Shown here: in pieces, positions 41,935-52,124 of the stretch
How positions within the stretch are numbered: the stretch's first letter is position 1
Layout of the letters: each line of letters begins with the position of its first letter
Assembly (NCBI GenBank): GCA_014728115.1
Contig: WJME01000033.1
Span: 154,963-218,962 of the forward strand
Direction: 5' to 3'
Length of the DNA: 64,000 bases
Source of the DNA: Candidatus Zhuqueibacterota bacterium
GTDB lineage: Bacteria > Zhuqueibacterota > Zhuqueibacteria > Residuimicrobiales > Oceaniaggregativiventaceae
The notes under the pieces: model-generated
Database searches by the model: none
The model's input: only the letters and a program-made list of their open reading frames with translations
What the model was told of the DNA's origin: nothing
Program-made: the position numbers and the translations under genes

Positions 41935-43775
41935 CACAAAGCCTTGTCCATTTTAATGATGACATTTTTAGCTCTGTTATAAAAAGCTTTCATTTCTTCC
42001 TTGTCTTGCTCGCCCATACCAAAGCGGTAAAAGTCAGCAGTTTGCAAAATTTCCTTGGTTTCATCTATCAATTCTTGATCGACATTGTGTTTGGTCAACT
42101 GTTTTTGCAATTCGGCACTGATCAATCCGGCGGCAGCCATATCCATTTTATCGGCGGCAAATCCGGTCACTGCTTTATGAATCTCGGCATTAAACTCTTT
42201 TCTAGTTTTTTCTGCCAATAAACTCTTTGCGGCACTCAATTTTTTCATAGCCATGCGATTTGCGCGCCGTCGCCGGGCATAGGCCTCATTCTGTGCCAAT
42301 TTTTCAGCATGACTCTGATAAACTGCCGAACCGATCAGGCCTAACAATGGAATAAAGAGGGCTGCAAGAAAAGCAGGTGAGGTATAGGGTTTTGCTCCGA
42401 TTCGGTGGATAGACTCCATCGCCATTTTTATATAACGAATATCCTGACCGACCAGTTGAACTTCTTTTTTACTCAATCCGGGACCTAATGAAACCAATTG
42501 TTTTTCACCCTGACTGACATTAATGACAAACTCGGGAGAAGTCCGTGTCACATATTTCTCCAGAGTCGGATCGAAATAACTAAAGCTTATCGGCTGTATA
42601 CGTTGTTTGCCTGCATAACGCGGGATGAGAACATATTCAAACGTTTTCTGTCCGGAAATGATATCCCCGGACCGGTTTATCGATTCAGAGATGGTAGGAT
42701 CATAGCGTTCAAAATCATTAGGGATGGCAATCTCGGGTTCAGAAATGATTTTGATATTTCCCTGACCAGAGATGGTGACCTTGAGTGTGACCGCTTCATC
42801 GGTGCTCACATCTGTTTTATCTACCGTTGCATTCAAATCGAATTTTCCGCTCAATCCGCTGAAATTGGCAGGCTGGCCAGCCCGTGGAAAGGGTAAAACT
42901 TTTATCTCGACAGGGTAAGAACTGATGGTTTTACGAACTGTACGGTTGAAAAACGGATCATCGAAAAAAGAATCAAAAATATCCCTGGTTCGCCTGCGAT
43001 TCTGAACCCGCACATCACAGTCAATGACCATCGACCCAATGGTTTTTTCACCAGGAGAGGTGGGAAAAAGCGCCATCTTTTTCAGATCCGCTGTAATATA
43101 TCGCTCGCCTTTGTAGACCTGCTCGCTCGTTTGGGGTCTGGATTTCATGTCAAATTCTTCACTCCAAAACCCGGACACTTTGGGCATTTTGTTCAGCCCA
43201 TATTGTGCCACATTGACCTTTGTATAAATGCGAAACGTAACATAGACCGGTTCGTTTTGATAGACTTTTGTCTTGTTGACAATCGCTCGTAAAAAGAGAT
43301 TATCTCCCAAATCGATATCAGCTGGTTCGCTGGTTTGGGAGCTGCTACTGGGCTGACGTTGTTGCTGTTGGGCCGTAGCTTTTAATACCGTGATATCGAT
43401 GGGCTGGGATTGATAGGTTTTGCCTTTGTACTCGAGAGAGATCGCGGGAATCGTAAATTTGCCTTCTTTGGTGGCAAGATATCGATATGAAGTAGAAATT
43501 GTAATCGATGTTTTGCCATTGACAAATTGAAAATTCTGTGAAGTCCCGCCCGATCCCAAATATTTTAAAAACTGACCCAAATCAGGAGTGGGTCGCTCGG
43601 CTTTTTGGGCGTCAGGACCGGATAACGTGACCGTCAAAACGAGTTGATCATTTACCGCCAGGGTGGACCGATCCACTGAAGCAGACACCTGAACAGGCTC
43701 CTGCGCCCAAACGGCTCCTCCGCAAAGTGCAAAAATGAGAACCATCAACATCTTTTTCATTATAAAACCCGCCAC
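41934..43775 (-). CDS. batD: BatD (oxygen-tolerance family)
   Basis: 613 residues, taken from the GTG at 43775, which has AAAGGA eight bases upstream; an ATG five codons later is the alternative. Signal peptide ending 'GGAVWAQ', several Ig-like beta-domains ('VSASVDRSTLAVNDQLVLTVTLSG', 'FDLNATVDKTDVSTDEAVTLKVTISGQGNIK'), one membrane helix near 465-485 and a cytoplasmic helical tail with 'EFNAEIHKAVTGFAADKM'. This is the standard BatD layout. The tail resembles those of the proteins encoded at 46672 and 50476. Confidence 0.92.
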   Translation of the reverse strand: MAGFIMKKMLMVLIFALCGGAVWAQEPVQVSASVDRSTLAVNDQLVLTVTLSGPDAQKAERPTPDLGQFLKYLGSGGTSQNFQFVNGKTSITISTSYRYLATKEGKFTIPAISLEYKGKTYQSQPIDITVLKATAQQQQRQPSSSSQTSEPADIDLGDNLFLRAIVNKTKVYQNEPVYVTFRIYTKVNVAQYGLNKMPKVSGFWSEEFDMKSRPQTSEQVYKGERYITADLKKMALFPTSPGEKTIGSMVIDCDVRVQNRRRTRDIFDSFFDDPFFNRTVRKTISSYPVEIKVLPFPRAGQPANFSGLSGKFDLNATVDKTDVSTDEAVTLKVTISGQGNIKIISEPEIAIPNDFERYDPTISESINRSGDIISGQKTFEYVLIPRYAGKQRIQPISFSYFDPTLEKYVTRTSPEFVINVSQGEKQLVSLGPGLSKKEVQLVGQDIRYIKMAMESIHRIGAKPYTSPAFLAALFIPLLGLIGSAVYQSHAEKLAQNEAYARRRRANRMAMKKLSAAKSLLAEKTRKEFNAEIHKAVTGFAADKMDMAAAGLISAELQKQLTKHNVDQELIDETKEILQTADFYRFGMGEQDKEEMKAFYNRAKNVIIKMDKAL

Positions 43776-43776
43776 C

Positions 43777-44592
<816 letters not shown>

Positions 44593-44608
44593 ATCCCATC
44601 ACATATTT

Positions 44609-45640
44609 TTACATGAAACGTCCGCGCCATTCGGTTTTGATTTTTTTGCGTTCCGGTACGAGGGGTTCAAGCATTAGTAATAAAATGGCAAAGAATAACA
44701 GATACTGATAACGATCCTCATACTGTGAAAATTGCATGGAACCGAGCTCTTTTTTTTCCATCTCGGCAATTTCGTCATAGATTCGCTGCAATTCCACCTG
44801 GCCCGAGGTTGCCCGGAAATATTTTCCACCTGTTTGCAGGGCGATTTTTTCCAATGTCACTTCATCGAGTTTGGAAATAATGACATCACCCTCTTTATTC
44901 TTTTTAAACTTACCGGTTGTTCCCGGCGAATCGGCAACAGGAATCGGTTCTCCCTGGGGGGATCCGATACCGACGCAATAAATCACGATTCCTTCCCGCT
45001 CAGCTTCTTCAGCATACTTTAAAGCATTTCCCTCGTGGTCTTCGCCATCGGTGATGAGGACCAGAACTTTGTGTTTGCGTTCTTTTTTCTCAAAAGCACT
45101 GGTCGCCAAATTTATTGCTTCGCCTATGGCAGTGCCGGGTGTAGGGATCAAATCCGGATCCATGACATCGAGAAAGATCTTTGCTGCGCCATAATCCAGT
45201 GTCAAGGGGCACTGAACGAACGGTACCCCCGCAAAAGCGATCAGACCAATCCGGTCGCCTTTGAGCAGTTCAATAAAATTTGTCACCTCATGTTTGGCTT
45301 TTTGCAGCCGGTTGGGTTTAATATCCTGCGCCATCATAGAAGCGGAAACATCCAAAGCCACGATGACATCGATACCCTCTCGCTGTACCTGTTCCATTTT
45401 GGTACCGATCTGTGGCCGGGCAGCAGCGATAATCAAAAAGAAAAAGGCAGTCACCAGCATCAATATCTTGGATAATTGGCGTTTCCTGCTAACATTTCTG
45501 GTCAGTTTGCTGATGATATCGAGATTACCGAATCGCGCCATTGCTTTTCTTTTTGAACGAAATGCCCAATAATAAAAAAGGATCAACAATGGCAAGAGCC
45601 ATAAAAAGTGCAACAAATGTTCATTGGCAAATCGCAGCAA
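44609..45640 (-). CDS. batB: BatB: von Willebrand factor A membrane protein
   Basis: 343 residues. Two N-terminal membrane helices (about 10-27 and 58-75), a VWA domain with MIDAS 'ALDVSASM' (about 95-102), the MIDAS Thr within 'PTPGTAIGEAI' and Asp in 'LITDGEDHEGN', and a C-terminal membrane helix near 310-330. N-terminal 'RFANEHLLHFLWLLPLLILFYYW' is the Bat/aerotolerance opening. It pairs with BatA encoded next to it and is expected to interact with the MoxR ATPase system. Confidence 0.93.
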   Translation of the reverse strand: MLRFANEHLLHFLWLLPLLILFYYWAFRSKRKAMARFGNLDIISKLTRNVSRKRQLSKILMLVTAFFFLIIAAARPQIGTKMEQVQREGIDVIVALDVSASMMAQDIKPNRLQKAKHEVTNFIELLKGDRIGLIAFAGVPFVQCPLTLDYGAAKIFLDVMDPDLIPTPGTAIGEAINLATSAFEKKERKHKVLVLITDGEDHEGNALKYAEEAEREGIVIYCVGIGSPQGEPIPVADSPGTTGKFKKNKEGDVIISKLDEVTLEKIALQTGGKYFRATSGQVELQRIYDEIAEMEKKELGSMQFSQYEDRYQYLLFFAILLLMLEPLVPERKKIKTEWRGRFM

Positions 45641-45679
45641 AAGTAATTCTCCTCAAAAGGGTTTCATATTTCCAAATCT

Positions 45680-46672
45680 CTATGGAATCTTGCGAAACAG
45701 GGTATTGGCCAAAAGTATTTCCAGGAGCACAAGTCCGAATGCCGCATATAAAAGATTGACAAACAATTCTTTATAACGGGTATATTCGGTTACCTCGATC
45801 TTTGTTTTTTCGAGTTCGCCAATTTCGTCATAGATACGTTCCAGGCTGTTTCGATCTGTGGCACGAAAATAGCGTCCCCCGGTAACCTGAGCGACTCGTT
45901 GCAAGAGTTCTTCATCGATTTCGACTTTCATGGGCACATATCTGCGACCAAATATTGGATCATCGACTGGGTAGAGAGCGTCTCCTTTTTTACCTGCACC
46001 AATGGTATAAATCCGTATATTAAAGGCTTCTGCCACTTTGGCAGCGGTAGCGGGATCGAGTTCTCCACGATTGTTTTGGCCGTCTGTGAGCAGGATGACC
46101 ACCTTGCTCTCTGCCGTACTGTCGCGGAGTCGGTTCACACACGTTGCAATGGCCATTCCGATCGCGGTACCATCTTCGATCATACCGCTTTCGATCTCTT
46201 CCATAAAGCGCAAGAGGACACCATAGTCCAGGGTGAGCGGACATTGGGTAAAACTCTGACCGGCAAACACCACCAATCCGATCCGATCATTTTGACGTCC
46301 CTTTATAAAATCGGCAGCGACGACTTTGGCTGCCTCCAGGCGATTTTTGGGTTTAAAATCTTCAGCCAGCATACTGGTCGACACATCCATTGCCAGCAAA
46401 ATATCGATGCCTTCTGTAGTGACTTTTTGTTCTGTCTGTCCGGATTGTGGTCGGGCAAAGGCAATAATCAGAGCCATCAGCGCCAGAATCCGGAATACAA
46501 ACAATGAATGCCGGGCGACCTTGCTGCGAGTGCTTTTGATATTTTTAATAATATTGAGATTCGAATAGCGAATCGTGGCACTCGAATGACGATGACGCTT
46601 GATATACCAATACACGAGTATAGGTACAACAATCAGCAAGAAGAGGAATTCCGGATTGGCGAATCTAAACAT
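45680..46672 (-). CDS. batA: BatA: von Willebrand factor A membrane protein
   Basis: 330 residues, the same plan as BatB: N-terminal 'FRFANPEFLFLLIVVPILVYWY', second helix about 58-75, VWA domain with MIDAS 'AMDVSTSM', 'EDGTAIGMAI' and 'LLTDGQNNRGE', and a C-terminal helix about 305-325. It starts within a TAATG overlap with the upstream BatD-like gene. Confidence 0.93.
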   Translation of the reverse strand: MFRFANPEFLFLLIVVPILVYWYIKRHRHSSATIRYSNLNIIKNIKSTRSKVARHSLFVFRILALMALIIAFARPQSGQTEQKVTTEGIDILLAMDVSTSMLAEDFKPKNRLEAAKVVAADFIKGRQNDRIGLVVFAGQSFTQCPLTLDYGVLLRFMEEIESGMIEDGTAIGMAIATCVNRLRDSTAESKVVILLTDGQNNRGELDPATAAKVAEAFNIRIYTIGAGKKGDALYPVDDPIFGRRYVPMKVEIDEELLQRVAQVTGGRYFRATDRNSLERIYDEIGELEKTKIEVTEYTRYKELFVNLLYAAFGLVLLEILLANTLFRKIP

Positions 46673-47643
46673 TACGCTTCCTCCTCGTTTTGTATTTGCA
46701 CGTCATCTTGTTTCGCATCCTCTTGCTCAGGTTCAGCGAATAAGCGGGTACGCTCTATAAATTCAAAAGCCAGACTCATGGAGCGATTATGAGTGCTTTC
46801 TGTTGGCATAAACTTGGCAAATTTAACCAGATCCGCGGTCTCTGACACCTCCCGCAACCTCTCTATCGCTTCCTCGTCAGCCATTTGCTCATGTAATGCG
46901 GCAAGCATTTCACGTGTGGTCATTTCCATTGCATCAATAAAGGTCCGACCCTCGATATATACGCGTAAGATTTCCGAGAGTTCACTATAAAAGGCTTTGA
47001 CTTGTCCGGTTGCCAAAAGATCGCTTTGTTGTAACTGATATAGAGCCTCGAGGGCGACCTCATGCGGGGGCCGTGGTGGTTCTGTTCGCTGTGGAAACAG
47101 GGGTTTTCCCTGCTTACGCCGGCGTAAAACAATATAGATCCCAATGGTTATCAAAAGAATCAGAACGATTCCGACAATCAGCAGAATGAGGTTTTTATAA
47201 TTCGGAGCCGGAGCCAAAGGCGGTTTGATATCCCGTATTTCCCCGGCTTGATCGGGATTCAAACTATTGACGGTAATCGTCAATGGTTCTGTTTTGATGG
47301 ATTTGACCACACTGTCCTGGTCAACGGTATAGCGAATGGCCACAGGTGGAATGGTATACTCGCCGGTATCAAATGTCGAAATTTGATAATCGATACGTTC
47401 AATAATCTTGCCATTGCTTTTTTCCGGATCATGGACTGTATAATCACGTATTTCAAACTGTCCGAGATTGGCAGCCATGGGTAACTCTTTGACCTGGATG
47501 TCGGGATCGTGTTTTACGAGTATCGAATATTGAATGACATCACCGATCAACATTTCTGAGCGATCGATCTTTGATTCTACCTCTATGGAGCCCTGAGCCC
47601 AGGCCAGGGAAAAGACCAGTGTTAAAAATCCGAATAGTCTCAT
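46672..47643 (-). CDS. BatD-like single-span membrane protein, paralogue 1
   Basis: 323 residues: signal peptide 'MRLFGFLTLVFSLAWAQ', a beta-rich domain (about 18-140, 'EVESKIDRSEMLIGDVIQYSILVKHDPD'), one membrane helix (about 155-172) and a cytoplasmic helical tail. The tail has 'LSEILRVYIEGRTFIDAMEMTTREML' and 'TADLVKFAKFMPT', matching segment by segment the tail of the protein encoded at 50476. Such proteins accompany MoxR/DUF58/Bat loci. Function is unknown; a role in linking periplasmic domain and MoxR is inference. ATGA and TAATG overlaps join it to both neighbours. Confidence 0.8.
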   Translation of the reverse strand: MRLFGFLTLVFSLAWAQGSIEVESKIDRSEMLIGDVIQYSILVKHDPDIQVKELPMAANLGQFEIRDYTVHDPEKSNGKIIERIDYQISTFDTGEYTIPPVAIRYTVDQDSVVKSIKTEPLTITVNSLNPDQAGEIRDIKPPLAPAPNYKNLILLIVGIVLILLITIGIYIVLRRRKQGKPLFPQRTEPPRPPHEVALEALYQLQQSDLLATGQVKAFYSELSEILRVYIEGRTFIDAMEMTTREMLAALHEQMADEEAIERLREVSETADLVKFAKFMPTESTHNRSMSLAFEFIERTRLFAEPEQEDAKQDDVQIQNEEEA

Positions 47644-48563
47644 TGCATGTTCTTTACAAAGAATTTAACATTTTCAGCTTCTACGAGTCTGTCGACGAGA
47701 TTTTGATAAGCTTTTTGGTACCGTTCCTGATAAAGATCATTGGTTACCTGATTTTGCACGTCTTGAAGAGAAGGTTCACTGACCACATTGCCTTCATCAT
47801 CTTTTTCAGCATATTTTTCCTTATTTGCCTGAAAATAGAGCTCTACATCTTCAGGCTTTACTTCGACCCTGTCAGCGACGCGCTGTTGCAATAACTTTCT
47901 GACCATGATTTGTCGTTTGGCTTGAAAAGCAGCTTCAATAACCTCCGGATCTTTATCCAGTTCGGCTCGTTTGGCAGTATCATACAAGAGCTCTGTGGCA
48001 ACATATTCGCGCAGAAATAAAAGTTTTTGTTCTGGCTTGCTGAATTCATTCCGCAAGGATGGCGGCAACTGCTTGATTTCGAATTCAATATCTCCCATGG
48101 TAATCTCGCGATTGCCTATTTGTGCAACCACGGCTCCGGGACGGCTTTTGCGAACCTGATCAGGATCCAAGGCAACCGACTCATTCAGAGCTTGTTGCGC
48201 ATCCGCAGGCCTGTCGAGTCGCTCAAGGCAGGCAACAATGCGTTTGTTTACTTCTTCAATCAGACTGCTTTCAGGATAAAAGTGCTTAATTTTGAGATAG
48301 TACATCAACGATGATTCATAATCTTTGAGACGTTCGAAATAAGTGTTTGCTACAATATAGTTAATATTGGCTTGTTCCCGCTTTGAGACCGGATAATTTT
48401 CCAGATACTCTAAATATTGCTCGATCGCTTGTTGATATAGCGAGCGATTCATCAGGTCGCTGGCATATTGGCGTATTTTCTCGCCATCCACGGTAGATTC
48501 CTTACCCTGATCACAAGCCGTTAAAAGAACAACAGATAAAAGCAAAAAGACTATACGTCGCAT
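47640..48563 (-). CDS. Lipoprotein with TPR and SurA-N-like chaperone region
   Basis: About 307 residues from the ATG at 48563 (GGAGG five bases upstream; an ATG four codons earlier is inside that site). Lipobox 'LLTAC'. Residues about 25-125 are TPR-like ('YQQAIEQYLEYLENYP', 'FERLKDYESSLMYYLKIKHFYP'). From about 145 on it resembles the N-terminal core of SurA/PpiD-type chaperones ('VVAQIGNREITMGDIEFEIKQLPP', 'ELLYDTAKRAELDKDPEVIEAAFQAKRQIMVRKLLQQ') and the end returns to the helical closing segment. The parvulin isomerase domain is absent. It sits between DUF58 and the BatD-like gene in the Bat operon, an unusual member. Confidence 0.78.
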   Translation of the reverse strand: MRRIVFLLLSVVLLTACDQGKESTVDGEKIRQYASDLMNRSLYQQAIEQYLEYLENYPVSKREQANINYIVANTYFERLKDYESSLMYYLKIKHFYPESSLIEEVNKRIVACLERLDRPADAQQALNESVALDPDQVRKSRPGAVVAQIGNREITMGDIEFEIKQLPPSLRNEFSKPEQKLLFLREYVATELLYDTAKRAELDKDPEVIEAAFQAKRQIMVRKLLQQRVADRVEVKPEDVELYFQANKEKYAEKDDEGNVVSEPSLQDVQNQVTNDLYQERYQKAYQNLVDRLVEAENVKFFVKNMQ

Positions 48564-48578
48564 GGTTTCCTCCATCTT

Positions 48579-49457
48579 TTATCGAAACCGTTTGGCACGC
48601 ATACGAAAAAATCGAATCAAGGGTTCGATATAGGATTCGTGTGTATTGATTTCGATAGAATCGACATTCATGGATTTGAAGAGTTTTTGGCGCTTAATCA
48701 CCTGTTCGTTGGAACGCATCGCAAAGTCCTCCCGAATATCCATACTTCCAGTATCGACCAGAATGGTCTCCCCGGTCTCTGCATCTTCCAGTTCAATAAA
48801 CCCCACATCAGGAAGCGATTGTTCCCGGGGATCGGTGATAGAGATCGTGACGATATCGTGTTTTTTATTGGCAATTTGCAATCCTTTTTCATAGCCGGAG
48901 CTGATAAAGTCTGAAACCAAAAAGACCACTGCCCGTCTGCGAGTGACACGGGAAAAGTATTCAAGTGCTTCAGAGATATTGGTCTGATGCCCCTCGGGTT
49001 TATGATAGAGCAATTCACGGATCACGCGCAAGACATGCGATTTGCCTTTTTTGGGGGCCACATACTTTTCCACATGATCGCTAAAAATAATCAGACCCAC
49101 TTTATCATTATTTTTAATAGCAGAAAAGGCCAACAAGGCACAAATTTCAGCAGCAATTTCGCCTTTCATCTGTGATATGGTTCCAAACTCTCCGGAAGAA
49201 CTCACATCGACGATGAGCATAACGGTCAACTCGCGTTCTTCCTCAAAGATCTTGACAAAGGGATGGCCCATTCGGGCCGTCACATTCCAATCGATAGTTC
49301 GAATATCATCACCGGGTTGATACTCGCGAACTTCAGCAAATTCCATACCACGGCCCTTAAAGACAGAATGGTACTCTCCGGAAAAAACATCGTTTACCAG
49401 GCCACGGGTTTGTATTTCAATACGTTTGACTTTTTTCAATACTTCTTTGGGAATCAA
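48579..49457 (-). CDS. DUF58 domain protein (MoxR-associated VWA-like)
   Basis: 292 residues. DUF58 core 'GMEFAEVREYQPGDDIRTIDWNVTARMGHPFVKIFEEERELTVMLIVDVSSSGEFG' with a MIDAS-like DVSSS, followed by 'LLAFSAIKNNDKVGLIIFSD' and 'VFLVSDFISSGYE'. The protein is soluble. DUF58 genes nearly always follow moxR; the pair is thought to work as an AAA chaperone and its VWA partner. Here it lies 32 bases after moxR and 15 before the lipoprotein gene. Confidence 0.93.
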   Translation of the reverse strand: MIPKEVLKKVKRIEIQTRGLVNDVFSGEYHSVFKGRGMEFAEVREYQPGDDIRTIDWNVTARMGHPFVKIFEEERELTVMLIVDVSSSGEFGTISQMKGEIAAEICALLAFSAIKNNDKVGLIIFSDHVEKYVAPKKGKSHVLRVIRELLYHKPEGHQTNISEALEYFSRVTRRRAVVFLVSDFISSGYEKGLQIANKKHDIVTISITDPREQSLPDVGFIELEDAETGETILVDTGSMDIREDFAMRSNEQVIKRQKLFKSMNVDSIEINTHESYIEPLIRFFRMRAKRFR

Positions 49458-49489
49458 GACTGGACCTCTAAGAGATTGATTCTATGTGA

Positions 49490-50479
49490 CTAGGGCACTT
49501 CAATTTTATTCAGGACTTTTCGCACAATGTCTTCGGCACTGATTTCTTCAGCCTCGGCCTCATAGGTTGGAATAACGCGATGCCTCAAGACATCGAGACC
49601 GATCGATCGGACGTCTTCTGGTGTCACATAACCGCGACGTTGCAGAAAGGCGTGGGCTTTGGCAGCTTTGCTGAGATAGATTGAAGCGCGCGGTGAAGCT
49701 CCATAGGAAACCAATTCCTTCAACTCATCCAGGCCATATTCTCCCGGTTGCCGGGTTGCGAAAACAATATCGACAATATAGTTTTCAACCTTGGGATCGA
49801 TATAGACATCAAAAACGGCGCGTTTTGCCTTTTCGATTTCTGCGGGAGAGACAACAGCCTTGACCGTGGGTACCACCGCCTGGGTCATACGCCGCATAAT
49901 TTCGAGCTCTTCTTCTCTTTCGGGATAGCCAACTGAGAGTTTTAGCATAAAGCGGTCGACTTGTGCTTCTGGCAACGGATATGTTCCTTCTTGTTCGATC
50001 GGGTTTTGGGTTGCCAATACCAGAAAGGGAGTGGGCAACAGATAGGTTTTTTCTCCCAATGTGACCTGTCTCTCTTGCATGGCTTCCAGCAATGCAGATT
50101 GAACTTTAGCCGGAGACCGGTTAATTTCGTCGGCCAGGATCATATTGGCAAATATAGGCCCGTGCTTGGGGTTAAACGCACCGGTTTTTTGATCATAAAT
50201 CATAGTTCCGACAATATCAGCAGGAAGCAAATCAGGCGTGAACTGGATTCTTTGAAAATCTGCCTTGATCGTCGCTGAGAGCGTTTTAACGGTCATGGTT
50301 TTGGCGAGACCCGGGACACCTTCCAATAAAATATGACCGTCGGCCAACAAACCAATTAAGAGCCGTTCAACCATATAGGTTTGTCCGACAATCACTTGTC
50401 GCATTTGCTGCATCAGCTTTTCGATAAATGCGCTTTCTTGTTCGATTTTGGCATTAATTGCCTGAATGTCGATATTCAT
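49490..50479 (-). CDS. moxR: MoxR-family AAA+ ATPase
   Basis: 329 residues. Walker A 'GVPGLAKT', Walker B 'MILADEINRSPAKVQSALLEAMQE', sensor 1 'LVLATQNPIEQEGTYPLPEAQVDRFMLKL', and a C-terminal lid 'YVTPEDVRSIGLDVLRHRVIPTYEAEAE'. MoxR proteins are chaperone-like ATPases that work with VWA proteins such as DUF58, BatA and BatB. The ATG overlaps the stop of the upstream BatD-like gene (ATGA). Confidence 0.95.
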   Translation of the reverse strand: MNIDIQAINAKIEQESAFIEKLMQQMRQVIVGQTYMVERLLIGLLADGHILLEGVPGLAKTMTVKTLSATIKADFQRIQFTPDLLPADIVGTMIYDQKTGAFNPKHGPIFANMILADEINRSPAKVQSALLEAMQERQVTLGEKTYLLPTPFLVLATQNPIEQEGTYPLPEAQVDRFMLKLSVGYPEREEELEIMRRMTQAVVPTVKAVVSPAEIEKAKRAVFDVYIDPKVENYIVDIVFATRQPGEYGLDELKELVSYGASPRASIYLSKAAKAHAFLQRRGYVTPEDVRSIGLDVLRHRVIPTYEAEAEEISAEDIVRKVLNKIEVP

Positions 50480-51450
50480 ACAGCCTCCTGATCGGCATTA
50501 TCTTGAGATTCGTTTAGAGATTCGGGATTCAATTGTCGACGCAACAGCGATTCCAGTCGAACATAGCTTTGATCCATGATCTGGCGGTCTCCTGTATGGC
50601 CGGAAAATTTAATCAAATCAGCATGTTTCAACAAGAGCTCGATGTCTTTGATCATCCGGTCATCCAGATCTTTTTCATGCATCCAATTGATCAATTCTGT
50701 GGTGGTGGATTTAAATGCCGGTCCCTGATATTTTTCAGCGATATAGGTCCGGGCAATACGGGAAAGATGTGACATGACGGCACCCACATCGGTATGTGCA
50801 TCATCGAGATCGATATGAATTTTCATTTCTTGCAGCAGGATTTGTTCCAGTGGATCTGGAGCAGCTGCCTGAGCCGCTTTGATGCGTGCTTTATCTGCGA
50901 TCATTTTTTGTCTGGAAATAATCACAAACATCCCTGCAGCGATCACCATGATGCCTATGAAAAGATAGAGAATCCAGCTTTTTGATCCCGGCTCTGCAAC
51001 AGGATCGACAATTTTAACAGGGATTCGGCTCGACCTCAGAGTATAGGATCGCTCGTCACTGTTATCGGTATATTTAATAATGACATCTTCGATATACGCC
51101 ATACCCAGGTTGGTGGGCTCGAGAGTATAACGGTAATCCTGTATGGCAATGGTTTGATCGCCTTCCTGGATAACACGGTTTGAAGACGAACTCGCCACAA
51201 TCTCTAAATTTTGCACAATGGGGTTATCAAACCGGTGCACCTGATAGCGGTCCAGGCTGCCTTGCCATTGTAAGCGCAAGGTTAGCGTTACCGTGCGATT
51301 CAAAGGAACAGTGTTTTCATCGACCATGGCCGATAAAGTGATGCCTGTCGAATCCACGGTAACAGGTTGTTCTGGCTCGGCGTCCTGAGCGTTTACCGTT
51401 CCTGTGAAAATCGCCCAAAGGACCAGCCAGCCAAGCAGACTGTTTTTCAT
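50476..51450 (-). CDS. BatD-like single-span membrane protein, paralogue 2
   Basis: 324 residues: signal peptide ending 'GTVNAQ', beta domain (about 30-155; 'LSAMVDENTVPLNRTVTLTLRLQW'), one membrane helix (about 160-180) and a cytoplasmic tail with 'LSRIARTYIAEKYQG', 'STTTELINWM' and 'HADLIKFSG'. These correspond to the tail motifs of paralogue 1 at 46672. It is the first gene of the MoxR-Bat run; AAGGATG precedes its ATG. A 100-base gap with a hairpin separates it from the TPR lipoprotein upstream. Confidence 0.8.
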   Translation of the reverse strand: MKNSLLGWLVLWAIFTGTVNAQDAEPEQPVTVDSTGITLSAMVDENTVPLNRTVTLTLRLQWQGSLDRYQVHRFDNPIVQNLEIVASSSSNRVIQEGDQTIAIQDYRYTLEPTNLGMAYIEDVIIKYTDNSDERSYTLRSSRIPVKIVDPVAEPGSKSWILYLFIGIMVIAAGMFVIISRQKMIADKARIKAAQAAAPDPLEQILLQEMKIHIDLDDAHTDVGAVMSHLSRIARTYIAEKYQGPAFKSTTTELINWMHEKDLDDRMIKDIELLLKHADLIKFSGHTGDRQIMDQSYVRLESLLRRQLNPESLNESQDNADQEAV

Positions 51451-51512
51451 GGTTCATCCTTGTTTATTTCAACAATATCTAACGACAATCGGTACAAGGG
51501 ATGAATAGCAAG

Positions 51513-51538
51513 GAGCGTTTCAAATGAATGAAACGCTC
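51513..51538 (-). terminator. Hairpin between the TPR lipoprotein gene and the MoxR-Bat operon
   Basis: GAGCGTTTCA and TGAAACGCTC form a perfect 10-bp stem with a 6-base loop. There is no T-run, so this may be a weak terminator, a processing site or an mRNA-stabilising end rather than a strong rho-independent terminator. Confidence 0.45.
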
Positions 51539-51551
51539 AGGGTAAGGTTTG

Positions 51552-52049
51552 TTATTGATCGTTTTCGGAAACACCCAGTTGAATCTCGCTGATATCTTGT
51601 CCGAGGTGTTCCAATTCCCATTCCACAGAGGGCGCCAATTCATCGTTGGGCCATTTCTGCAAAAACTCTTCATACGCAGCTTTGGCTCGATCCAGATCTT
51701 TTAAATCGTTTGCATACAAAAATCCGATCATAAAGCTGGATTTAACGCAATAAGGACTGTCGGGATACTTTTCCACCAATGTCTTGTAGGCTTTTATCGC
51801 TTTTTCATACTCTTTTAAATTATTCGCATATAAAACACCCAACTTGTACAGAGTTTCATCTCTGTTTTCAGACTCGCTGAATTTTTGCAACATTGTTTCA
51901 TATGTTTCTACGGCCTTGTCCCATTGTTCCTTATTTTCATAATCCAGGGCTCGTGCACGCATTTGCTCTTCGGTCAGTTTTTCACCACAGGCCGTGAGCA
52001 ATACAAAAGGCAGAGTGACCAGGATCAACCAAAGGTGAAACCGTTTCAT
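51552..52049 (-). CDS. TPR lipoprotein (BamD/YbgF-like repeats)
   Basis: About 165 residues from the ATG at 52049, with GGAGGGAG upstream. Lipoprotein signal 'MKRFHLWLILVTLPFVLLTAC', then tandem TPRs with the Y-x-x-x-x-x-Y-P pattern ('WDKAVETYETMLQKF', 'YEKAIKAYKTLVEKYPDSPY', 'LDRAKAAYEEFLQKWPND'). Similar short lipoproteins act as periplasmic scaffolds, but no specific partner is evident. It lies between clpB and the MoxR-Bat operon. Confidence 0.82.
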   Translation of the reverse strand: MKRFHLWLILVTLPFVLLTACGEKLTEEQMRARALDYENKEQWDKAVETYETMLQKFSESENRDETLYKLGVLYANNLKEYEKAIKAYKTLVEKYPDSPYCVKSSFMIGFLYANDLKDLDRAKAAYEEFLQKWPNDELAPSVEWELEHLGQDISEIQLGVSENDQ

Positions 52050-52124
52050 GCAAACTCCCTCCATAGTAAAATCTTTGTGCTTTGTACGACGCTTATTGCT
52101 CTAGGTTCCTAGCAATCATGTATA

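Noticed and set aside
52097..52118. Imperfect hairpin ATTGCT...AGCAAT after clpB
   Set aside because: Short stem with a bulge and no T-run; too weak to call a terminator.
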